This document shows positions 1 to 5,695 of a stretch of DNA of 6,542 bases, piece by piece. Below the pieces are notes generated by a model that was not told where the DNA came from, made no database searches, and worked only from the letters and a program-made list of their open reading frames with translations. The DNA lies in assembly GCA_016935875.1 (NCBI GenBank), contig JAFGQD010000180.1, forward strand, positions 1 to 6,542. The letters are read 5' to 3'. How positions within the stretch are numbered: the stretch's first letter is position 1; every line of letters begins with the position of its first letter. The stretch is from Deltaproteobacteria bacterium (GTDB taxonomy: Bacteria > Desulfobacterota > Syntrophia > Syntrophales > UBA2210). Both the position numbers and the translations under genes were made by a program.

Positions 1-88
1 AACTGGCGGGTGGCCACTTTTTGTTCTGTGGTTATTGCACCCTTTCACAGGGGAAAGAAAGTATTCTTTTTTAGATCTTATTTTTCCC

Positions 89-118
89 TTGACTTTCGGA
101 ATCTGCGTAACTTATAAT
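89..118 (+). promoter_or_regulatory. Probable sigma70 promoter of the operon
   Basis: A -35 hexamer TTGACT (89-94) and a perfect -10 hexamer TATAAT (113-118) are separated by 18 bp. The stretch just upstream (about 65-86) is T/A-rich and could act as an UP element. Transcription would start near 125, giving a leader of about 280 nt before the first good start codon at 406. This is the best promoter-like sequence I see in the window. The call rests on sequence match only. Confidence 0.7.
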
Positions 119-174
119 GCCGCCGTTAGTAAAAGGGGGGGGTCAAAAAGAGGGGCTTTTTTTTAGCCACTTCG

Positions 175-203
175 TCCATCAATCGATGGAATGTCTTGAT
201 GGA
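175..203 (+). repeat. Inverted repeat with two mutually exclusive hairpins
   Basis: TCCATC (175-180) can pair with GATGGA (185-190) across a 4-nt loop. Alternatively TCCATCAA (175-182) can pair with TTGATGGA (196-203) across a 13-nt loop. Both pairings are perfect and share the same left arm, so only one can form at a time. GATGGAAT also occurs as a direct repeat at 185-192 and 198-205. The element lies about 50 nt into the predicted leader. It could be an RNA switch, a protein operator, or chance. Confidence 0.4.
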
Positions 204-227
204 ATTTTCCTCAATATTCTTATTACA

Positions 228-339
228 TGTTCATTTTTTGGTAACAGATACTGTGCAGATTTGCAGGAAGGATTACAAGATTCCCAAGGCGTGTCTGTTC
301 ATCTTCAAGGGATAGGTACGTGTTTTAAACAGTGTTCAT
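228..339 (+). repeat. Three direct copies of TGTTCAT
   Basis: The heptamer TGTTCAT occurs at 228-234, 296-302 and 333-339, all in the same orientation in the leader. The last two extend to TGTTCATC, and the last copy is the left end of the first dyad element. Spacing is irregular (68 and 37 bp). The copies could be binding half-sites or chance in AT-rich sequence. Confidence 0.3.
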
Positions 340-379
340 CCAGGAATGGACAGGAATACATGTTTCCAAGGATGGAAAC
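333..379. promoter_or_regulatory. Tandem dyad elements, candidate operator
   Basis: Two similar elements lie 26 bp apart: TCCA-GGAA-TGGA (339-350) and TCCA-AGGA-TGGA (365-376). Each is preceded by a TGTT-type sequence and followed by AC or AAC. The second extends to a perfect 7-bp inverted repeat, GTTTCCA-AGGA-TGGAAAC (362-379). They end 13 bases before the AGGAGG of the first gene. They could be paired operator sites for the TetR-type regulator encoded downstream, or an RNA hairpin near the ribosome binding site. No other copy was seen near tetR. Confidence 0.4.
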
Positions 380-392
380 TAAACAACAGGAA

Positions 393-398
393 AGGAGG
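393..398 (+). promoter_or_regulatory. Ribosome binding site fixing the start at 406
   Basis: AGGAGG lies 7 nt before the ATG at 406. The alternative in-frame ATG at 346 has no comparable site and would add 20 residues ahead of the conserved family start (MVGI..YG.YIP.YR). The site therefore decides the start of the first gene. Confidence 0.85.
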
Positions 399-405
399 AT
401 TTAGT

Positions 406-1869
406 ATGGTAGGTATTACTTCCTACGGGGGGTATATCCCTCGCTACAGGCTCAGCAGGATGGTTGTCGTCCAGAACATGGCCTGGTATTTTCCCGTCAT
501 TATGGCAGTCGCCGGTGGGGAAAAATCGGTGGCCAACTGGGACGAAGACGCCGTCAGTATGGCGGTTGCGGCTGCTCGTGATTGTATGACGAACAAGGAC
601 AGAAAAGCACTTGACGGTCTGTATCTTGCGTCAACAACACTGCCCTTTGCGGACAGGCTTAATTCGGGTATCGTTGCCGCGGCACTTAACATGAGAGAAG
701 AGGATTCGACAAGCGCGGATTTCACGGCCTGTACAAAGTCGGCGACAACGGCTGCTCTCTCGGCTCTGGAAGCTATTGAGTCGGGGAAGAAAGGCAGTGT
801 TCTTGTTGCTGCGGCGGATCAGCGTAAAACGAAAATGGCCACCATGTTCGAAATGTTTTACGGTGATGGCGCGGCGGCTCTTCTGTTTGGCAAGGATGAT
901 GTGATTGCCGAATTCAAGGGCAGCTATTCGGTAAACTGTGACTTTGTCGATCACTACAGAGGACAAGACAAGGCCTTTGATTATGGCTGGGAAGAGCGAT
1001 GGATGAGGGATGAGGGATATGGGAAAATTATTCCTCAGGCAGTCGCCGGTTTCCTGAAAAAGTCAGGAATGAAGATCGAGGAATTCGACAAGGTGGTATA
1101 TCCCTGCTACTTTGGCGCGACCCATCGCGGTATTGCAAAGAAACTGGGTGTTGATCCTGCTAACGTGCAGAATAATATGCATAACGTATGTGGTGATACC
1201 GGAACGGCGCATCCCTTTGTCATGTTGGTTGCGGCACTGGAAGAAGCGAAGCCGGGAGATAAGATACTGGTTGCCAGCTTTGGCCAGGGGTGTGATGTCC
1301 TGGCATTCGAAGTGACCGACAAGATTAAGGACTTCAAAGCTCCGGTGGGTATTAAGGGGTCACTCGCGAACAGGGTTGAACTGTCCAACTATCAGAAGTA
1401 CACCAAGTTCAGAGACCTGATAACAGCCGATCTGGGAATAAGAGGCGAGTCATATGTGAATACGTCCCTGACGGCACTGTGGAGAGACCGCAAGATGGTC
1501 CTCGGCCTGGTTGGCCAAAAATGCAGAAAATGCGGCACGCCTCAATTTCCTACGATGCCCGTGTGTGTCAATCCCGACTGCTGGTCTTCCCATGATTTCG
1601 ATGACTACGAATTCGCGAATGTGGGCTGTAAAGTAGGGATGTACACAGGGGATATGCTTGCCGCATCGGTGGACCCGCCCGCAATATATGGTTTGGTCGA
1701 ATTTAATGGTGGCGGTAAGGCTTTTGTCGACTTTACCGATTGTAATCTCGATCAGGTAAAGGTCGGTATGCCGGCGACGATGTCTTTCAGAAAGAAATAT
1801 TACGATAAAGAGAGAGGCTATACGGGATACTTCTGGAAGGCTGTTCCGCAGATTGGAGGAGGTGAATAA
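406..1869 (+). CDS. HMG-CoA synthase-like protein fused to DUF35 Zn-ribbon/OB-fold domain
   Basis: The protein has 487 residues. Residues 1 to about 310 form a thiolase-fold domain of the HMG-CoA synthase family: the N-terminus MVGITSYGGYIPRYR matches archaeal-type HMG-CoA synthases, the nucleophilic Cys is C109 (FTACTKSATTAAL), and FYGDGAAALL (151-160) and SFGQGCD (291-297) are family glycine motifs. Residues about 350-487 are a DUF35 domain, with zinc ligands C373-x2-C376-x10-C387-x4-C392 followed by an OB-fold. Compared by eye with archaeal HMG-CoA synthases, the catalytic Glu position is T77 and the His position (normally FHQP) is P233 in VVYPC. Ordinary HMG-CoA formation is therefore doubtful. 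One base separates it from the thiolase gene, so a complex with that thiolase is likely, as DUF35 proteins commonly bind thiolases. The role could be acyl transfer, a condensation or cleavage step, or structural. The family call is firm; the reaction is unknown. Confidence 0.85.
   Translation: MVGITSYGGYIPRYRLSRMVVVQNMAWYFPVIMAVAGGEKSVANWDEDAVSMAVAAARDCMTNKDRKALDGLYLASTTLPFADRLNSGIVAAALNMREEDSTSADFTACTKSATTAALSALEAIESGKKGSVLVAAADQRKTKMATMFEMFYGDGAAALLFGKDDVIAEFKGSYSVNCDFVDHYRGQDKAFDYGWEERWMRDEGYGKIIPQAVAGFLKKSGMKIEEFDKVVYPCYFGATHRGIAKKLGVDPANVQNNMHNVCGDTGTAHPFVMLVAALEEAKPGDKILVASFGQGCDVLAFEVTDKIKDFKAPVGIKGSLANRVELSNYQKYTKFRDLITADLGIRGESYVNTSLTALWRDRKMVLGLVGQKCRKCGTPQFPTMPVCVNPDCWSSHDFDDYEFANVGCKVGMYTGDMLAASVDPPAIYGLVEFNGGGKAFVDFTDCNLDQVKVGMPATMSFRKKYYDKERGYTGYFWKAVPQIGGGE
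1857..1865 (+). promoter_or_regulatory. Near-perfect ribosome binding site fixing the thiolase start
   Basis: AGGAGGTGA, close to a full anti-Shine-Dalgarno match, lies 5 nt before the ATG at 1871 and within the last codons of the upstream gene, where it encodes part of the terminal GGGE. An in-frame TTG at 1853 has no site ahead of it and is rejected as the start. The arrangement favours translational coupling of the two proteins. Confidence 0.85.
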
Positions 1870-1870
1870 T

Positions 1871-3076
1871 ATGGCAACAGGAATTAAAGATAAAGTAGCT
1901 ATTATCGGCATGGGATGTTCAAAGTTCGGTGAGCGATGGAATGACGGTGCCGAAGGATTAATGGTAGAGGCATTCGAAGAATGTCTCGCAGACGCGGGAA
2001 TCGAAAGAAAACAGATCGAGGCCGCGTGGCTGGGATGTTGTTTTGACGAAGTGGATATCGGCAAGAGCGCCCTTCCCGCATCGCTTGCCTTGCGTCTGCC
2101 CAACATCGCGGTGACCCGCGTGGAAAACTTCTGTGCAAGCGGCACGGAGGCCTTCCGGGGTGCGGTGTACGCAGTGGCCTCCGGTGCCTGTGATATCGCA
2201 CTGGCGATCGGTGTAGAAAAACTCAAGGACATCGGATATGGCGGTCTGCCCGAGTTCAGCAGTGCCATGGGTCCGAGAAACTATTTATACTTTCCGAATG
2301 CCACGGCACCGGGATGCTTCGCCATGCTGGCCACGGGCTATGCTGCACGGTACGGCATTGATATCCAGGATGTCAAAAGAGCCATGGCGCATATATCGGT
2401 GAAGAGCCATGCAAATGGAGTTCTGAATCCAAAGGCGCATTTGAGAAAAGCCGTGACAGAGGAACAGGTCCTGAATGCTCCCCAGATTGCCTTTCCTCTG
2501 GGTCTGTTTGACTGCTGCGGTGTGAGTGACGGATCGGCCGCTGCGATTGTGACAACCCCTGAAATTGCCAAGTCCCTTGGCAAAAAGGATCTTGTCACAG
2601 TAAAGGCCCTGCAACTGTCACTCAGTAACGGGACCGAAATGGGATACAGTGACTGGGATGGTGCCCATTTTTTGACGACGACCAAGGCAAGCACCGCGGC
2701 CTACAAAGAGGCGGGTATTACCAATCCAAGAGAAGAGATCAGTATGATGGAAGTACATGACTGTTTCTCCATTACCGAACTGGTTACCATGGAGGATCTC
2801 CATATCTCAGAAAGGGGCCAGGCACCCAAGGATATTATGGATGGGGTCTATGATATGGACGGTGAGGTACCCTGCCAGGTTGACGGTGGTCTGAAGTGCT
2901 TCGGACATCCCATCGGTGCTTCGGGACTTCGTATGCTCTATGAAATGTATCTGCAGCTTCACGGCAGGGCTGCTGAAAGACAGCTGAAGGATCCGAAGTT
3001 TGGACTGACCCATAACCTCGGGGGATTCCCGATGATGAATGTCTGCAGTATAAGCATTGTCGGAAAATACGAGTAG
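1871..3076 (+). CDS. SCP-x-type thiolase (acetyl-CoA acyltransferase-like)
   Basis: The protein has 401 residues, normal for this family. The nucleophilic Cys is C88 in ENFCASGTEAF. HDCF (296-299) is the SCP-x/lipid-transfer-type version of the classical NEAF motif and supplies a second Cys, C298. GHPIGASG (345-352) carries the catalytic His H346. HNLGG (381-385) stands where classical thiolases have CxG. Keeping C88 argues for true thiolytic cleavage of a 3-oxoacyl-CoA rather than the retro-aldol chemistry of steroid-pathway relatives such as Ltp2, which belong to the same superfamily and also partner with DUF35. The start is one base after the HMG-CoA-synthase-like/DUF35 gene, so a joint complex is probable. 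The protein is cytoplasmic, with no signal or membrane segment. Substrate is unknown; branched or cyclic acyl-CoA is an inference from context. Confidence 0.9.
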   Translation: MATGIKDKVAIIGMGCSKFGERWNDGAEGLMVEAFEECLADAGIERKQIEAAWLGCCFDEVDIGKSALPASLALRLPNIAVTRVENFCASGTEAFRGAVYAVASGACDIALAIGVEKLKDIGYGGLPEFSSAMGPRNYLYFPNATAPGCFAMLATGYAARYGIDIQDVKRAMAHISVKSHANGVLNPKAHLRKAVTEEQVLNAPQIAFPLGLFDCCGVSDGSAAAIVTTPEIAKSLGKKDLVTVKALQLSLSNGTEMGYSDWDGAHFLTTTKASTAAYKEAGITNPREEISMMEVHDCFSITELVTMEDLHISERGQAPKDIMDGVYDMDGEVPCQVDGGLKCFGHPIGASGLRMLYEMYLQLHGRAAERQLKDPKFGLTHNLGGFPMMNVCSISIVGKYE

Positions 3077-3109
3077 GATGTAGAAACCTTTAAAAAAAGG
3101 AGGGAACCT

Positions 3110-3559
3110 ATGGCTGATTTATCAAAGGCCGGGACAGAGTATGCTCCCATGACATGGGAAGTGGAAAGAGGAAAGATTAGGGAATTAGCGCAGGCAATAG
3201 GGGATCCTAATCCGGTGTATCTCGACAAAAATGCCGCGATACAGGCGGGGTACAAAGATACCCCGGCGACCCCGACATTTTTAACCGTTCCCATGATGTG
3301 GAGCGGTCAGATGCCCGCTATCATTAACGACCTGAAGATCAATTTCATGATGGTTCTTCACGGTGAGGAAGAGTACGAGTACTATCAGCTGATGTATCCC
3401 GGGGACGTGATTACCGGTACCCCGAAGATAACGAAGATGGAAGAGAAGACGAGCAAATCCGGCTCCAAGATGGATCTGGTTTCCATGGAAGTACTCTATA
3501 CAAATCAGAGAGGCGAAAAGGTCGCGAAGGCTAGGTCGCTGCTCATTGAGAGAAAATAG
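3110..3559 (+). CDS. MaoC-like hot-dog hydratase subunit, N-terminal (FAS1-like) type
   Basis: The protein has 149 residues, a single hot-dog domain of the MaoC N-terminal/FAS1-like dehydratase type. Typical features are AIGDPNPVYLD (29-39), ATPTF (53-57), the YYQLMYPGD stretch (91-99) and the C-terminal ARSLLIER. In the family signature GDxNPxH the catalytic His is replaced by Tyr (D32, Y37), as is usual for the non-catalytic half of two-domain hydratase 2 enzymes. It probably pairs with the next gene product to form a heteromeric (R)-specific enoyl-CoA hydratase, comparable with actinobacterial ChsH1/ChsH2. AGGAGG (3098-3103) lies 6 nt before the ATG. It starts 33 nt after the thiolase and ends 10 nt before the partner gene. 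The main alternative is a stand-alone thioesterase-like hot-dog protein, which is less likely. Confidence 0.85.
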   Translation: MADLSKAGTEYAPMTWEVERGKIRELAQAIGDPNPVYLDKNAAIQAGYKDTPATPTFLTVPMMWSGQMPAIINDLKINFMMVLHGEEEYEYYQLMYPGDVITGTPKITKMEEKTSKSGSKMDLVSMEVLYTNQRGEKVAKARSLLIERK

Positions 3560-3569
3560 GGGGTTGATG

Positions 3570-4001
3570 ATGGCAGAGCAAATCTATTTTGAAGATGTCA
3601 ATGTGGGCGACGCCATGCCCGAACTGGTAAAGGGCCCTCTCCAGAAGCTTCAATTCGTCATGTATGCGGGGGCGTCCGGTGACTTTAACCCCCTGCATAA
3701 CGACGATGAGTTTGCCATGGCGGTGGGTATGAAAAACGGTGTTATATCGCACGGCATGCTGGTCATGGGTGTTGTCGGTCAGGCCGTCACGGCGTGGATT
3801 CCTCAGAAGTTTCTGAAGAAATTCGGTGTTCGGTTTGCCGGCATGACTCAAAAAAACAGCACGATTACCGTCAGCGGTGCCGTGGCGGATAAGCGTGTTG
3901 AAGGCGGAGAAAATATTATATCCTGCGATGTGATTGCAAAGGATGAGAACGGTGACGTCAAGATAACAGGTCGTTTCGAGGCGTCTCTCCCAAACAAATA
4001 G
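3570..4001 (+). CDS. MaoC-family (R)-specific enoyl-CoA hydratase, catalytic subunit
   Basis: The protein has 143 residues and one MaoC hot-dog domain. It carries the complete hydratase 2 signature GDFNPLH with D38 and H43 as the probable catalytic pair, followed by VISHGMLVMG (58-67), typical of the hot-dog helix region. It would add water to a 2-enoyl-CoA to give the (R)-3-hydroxyacyl-CoA, probably together with the preceding non-catalytic subunit. The start is a choice between two adjacent ATGs (3567 and 3570). A G-run (3559-3563) that overlaps the last base of the upstream stop gives a 6-nt spacing to 3570, which I prefer. A TTG at 3546 would overlap the upstream gene and is unlikely. Translation is probably coupled to the upstream gene. 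Confidence 0.88.
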   Translation: MAEQIYFEDVNVGDAMPELVKGPLQKLQFVMYAGASGDFNPLHNDDEFAMAVGMKNGVISHGMLVMGVVGQAVTAWIPQKFLKKFGVRFAGMTQKNSTITVSGAVADKRVEGGENIISCDVIAKDENGDVKITGRFEASLPNK

Positions 4002-4051
4002 GAAAAGGGGATCATACCTGTTAAACAAAAACGATAAAGGAGGAGCTGAGT

Positions 4052-4960
4052 ATGTCCAAGATTGATTTTACAGGAAGAGTTGCTATTGTAACCGGCGCTG
4101 GCGCCGGCCTGGGAAGAAGCCATGCCCTTGAATTCGGGAAGAGAGGGGCGAAGGTGGTGGTAAACGACCTCGGCGGTACAAGGGATGGAGTCGGATCGAG
4201 CGACGCGGCGGCGGATAAAGTTGTTGAAGAGATAAAGGCCCTCGGCGGGGAAGCGGTACCGAACTATGACAATGTGGCGACAGTTGAAGGGGGAAAGGGT
4301 ATAGTCCAGACGGCCATCGATGCATTCGGCAAGGTTGATATCCTTGTGAATAACGCCGGCATTCTGCGGGACAGTGCCTTTCACAAACTGGAAGAGGCGA
4401 ACTGGGATGCCGTTGTGGGGGTTCATTTGAAGGGGGCTTACTGCGTTACAAAACCGGCCTTTATCAATATGCGTGAAAACGGATATGGAAGAATCGTTAT
4501 GACGACTTCGGGTGCCGGTCTGTTCGGCAACTTCGGTCAGGCCAATTACTCTTCGGCAAAGGCGGGTGTTGCCGGGCTTACCAACGTGCTCAAGCTCGAG
4601 GGAGCCAAGTACAATATCAAGACCAATGTCCTGATTCCCGTTGCCGCTTCACGGCTTACGGAAGATGTCTTGCCGCCAGACCTCTTTGCCAAATTGAAAC
4701 CGGAATTGATTACTCCTCTGGTACTCTACATGTGTTCCGAACAATGTGAGGACTCCGGAGTGATGATCAATGCGGCTCTCGGTTATTTCAGCAGGAGTGC
4801 GATAATGACCGGTCCTGGCGCAATACTGTCGGATGGTGTGAGAGTTCCCGCTCCTGAGGAAATTATGGAAAACTGGGAGAAGATCACGAGCCTCGAAAAT
4901 CCGAAATTCTTTAATCAGGTATTTGATATGTTCGGTGAGTTGGGTCCGCTTCTGAGTTGA
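4052..4960 (+). CDS. SDR-family (R)-3-hydroxyacyl-CoA dehydrogenase, MFE-2-like
   Basis: The protein has 302 residues, longer than a classical SDR (about 250) and close to the dehydrogenase part of peroxisomal multifunctional enzyme type 2 (17-beta-HSD4). Seen: the nucleotide-binding motif TGAGAGLG (14-21), VVVNDLGG (35-42) with D39 favouring NAD+ over NADP+, NNAG (100-103), catalytic S153, and Y166-x3-K170 in GNFGQANYSSAK. The position of the usual tetrad Asn is H125 (VHLKGAY), as I recall for MFE-2. GRIVMTTSGAG and PLVLYMCSEQCEDSG also resemble MFE-2 closely. It should oxidise the (R)-3-hydroxyacyl-CoA made by the hot-dog hydratase to the 3-oxoacyl-CoA for the thiolase. An AAAGGAGGAG site (4036-4045) precedes the ATG. 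It is the last gene before a terminator. Confidence 0.9.
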   Translation: MSKIDFTGRVAIVTGAGAGLGRSHALEFGKRGAKVVVNDLGGTRDGVGSSDAAADKVVEEIKALGGEAVPNYDNVATVEGGKGIVQTAIDAFGKVDILVNNAGILRDSAFHKLEEANWDAVVGVHLKGAYCVTKPAFINMRENGYGRIVMTTSGAGLFGNFGQANYSSAKAGVAGLTNVLKLEGAKYNIKTNVLIPVAASRLTEDVLPPDLFAKLKPELITPLVLYMCSEQCEDSGVMINAALGYFSRSAIMTGPGAILSDGVRVPAPEEIMENWEKITSLENPKFFNQVFDMFGELGPLLS

Positions 4961-4984
4961 CGTGACATTGATGGTTTATAACCG

Positions 4985-5006
4985 GGCCGGGCGTTTTCGC
5001 CCGGCC
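4985..5006 (+). terminator. Intrinsic terminator after the dehydrogenase gene
   Basis: GGCCGGGCG (4985-4993) and CGCCCGGCC (4998-5006) form a perfect 9-bp GC-rich stem with a TTTT loop, followed by TATTATTAG, a weak T-tract. It begins 24 nt after the dehydrogenase stop and ends 23 nt before the tetR start. It probably ends most transcription of the five-gene block. Read-through is possible because the T-run is interrupted. Confidence 0.8.
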
Positions 5007-5029
5007 TATTATTAGAGGCATAATAAAGC

Positions 5030-5668
5030 ATGGAGACACCGCTGGATAAGGCCCGCAGAGACCCCGAGTCCATGAAGGCACGGATTTTAACTGCTGCACG
5101 CAGGATGTTTGGTGAATATGGCTTTCACGGAACAACCACAAGAATGATTGCCACGAAGGTCGGAATTGATATTTCCACGCTCCACTACCATTGGGGGAAT
5201 AAGAAGGACCTGTATGAGGCCGTTATACTGGATATCAACTACGATCTCAGACAGAAGCTCAACCGGGTGGAAAGACAAATCCATGGCCGCCCTCTGGGGG
5301 AGAGGATTGCGATATCCATTGATCAGATAGTGGATTTTCTGTTAGGCCATCCCGAGATACCGAATCTCATCATGCATCGCTATTTCGGCCGTACACGAGA
5401 GAAGGAGGGCCTCGATTTTATCGTTCCTGAGTTCATCTCCGATATCGTGCGCTCGATGGGGCTCAGCACAGACGGGGAAGCGGCCTCCTCCCGTGCCATG
5501 CTGGAGATCTTGACTATTATGAATTCAATCTATGGTTTTATCTCCGGAGCGAACTTCTTTATGCCGATGGTCAATCTTCGTAAGAAAGAATATGTCGCCA
5601 TGGTTAAAGAGACACTGAAGTTCATGTATGTTCCTCCATTCGCCCAGAATGAGGGGAAACCCAGATAG
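5030..5668 (+). CDS. TetR/AcrR-family transcriptional regulator
   Basis: The protein has 212 residues, the usual TetR length. The N-terminal DNA-binding domain spans about residues 16-62: ILTAARRMFGEYGFHGTTT starts the first helices, and MIATKVGIDISTLHYHWGNK (39-58) is the helix-turn-helix, ending in the family's KxxLYEAV. The rest (about 65-205) is a divergent helical ligand-binding domain that I cannot assign to a ligand; an acyl-CoA is plausible from context. It lies between the terminator and an acyl-CoA dehydrogenase on the same strand. Its ribosome binding site is weak (GAGG about 12 nt upstream), which suits a low-abundance repressor. A second in-frame ATG (5072) would cut just before the helix-turn-helix and is less likely. 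Probable targets are its own cluster, including the leader dyads. Confidence 0.88.
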   Translation: METPLDKARRDPESMKARILTAARRMFGEYGFHGTTTRMIATKVGIDISTLHYHWGNKKDLYEAVILDINYDLRQKLNRVERQIHGRPLGERIAISIDQIVDFLLGHPEIPNLIMHRYFGRTREKEGLDFIVPEFISDIVRSMGLSTDGEAASSRAMLEILTIMNSIYGFISGANFFMPMVNLRKKEYVAMVKETLKFMYVPPFAQNEGKPR

Positions 5669-5695
5669 CGGAATGAAAAAGGGGGGAGACAATTA

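Larger units (their letters stand above)
1..405. other. Non-coding upstream region and operon leader
   Basis: No convincing gene is present here. The only longer open frame (117-404, +) begins inside the -10 hexamer, has no ribosome binding site and resembles no family I know. Positions 1-88 hold no recognisable gene end or strong terminator. After the promoter, the leader contains an eight-G run (135-142), an eight-T run (157-164), an inverted repeat with two alternative pairings (175-203), three copies of TGTTCAT (228, 296, 333) and two related dyad elements (333-352 and 361-379) just ahead of the first ribosome binding site. I do not recognise a known riboswitch class. Confidence 0.6.

Noticed and set aside
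145..164. AAAAAG-AGGGG-CTTTTT hairpin followed by T's as an attenuator
   Set aside because: The stem is five A-T pairs and one G-C pair, too weak for an intrinsic terminator.
251..265. Sigma54-like TGTGCAG-ATT-TGCA sequence
   Set aside because: The invariant GG at the -24 position is absent at the required spacing.
117..404. Open frame of 95 codons upstream of the first gene
   Set aside because: Its ATG lies within the -10 hexamer, it has no ribosome binding site, and the composition does not resemble a protein family.
346..405. 20-residue N-terminal extension of the first protein
   Set aside because: No ribosome binding site at 346. A strong one precedes 406, and the conserved family start MVGI is at 406.
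1450..2268. Antisense open frame of 272 codons
   Set aside because: It lies wholly opposite two well-supported genes, has no recognisable motifs, and is explained by codon bias of the real frames.
4092..4107. GC-rich inverted repeat CCGGCGC-TG-GCGCCGG at the start of the dehydrogenase gene
   Set aside because: It encodes the Gly-Ala-rich nucleotide-binding motif; symmetry follows from GGC/GCC codons.
4957..4982. TTGACG...TATAAC promoter for tetR
   Set aside because: The 14-bp spacer is too short, and the start would fall inside the terminator stem.
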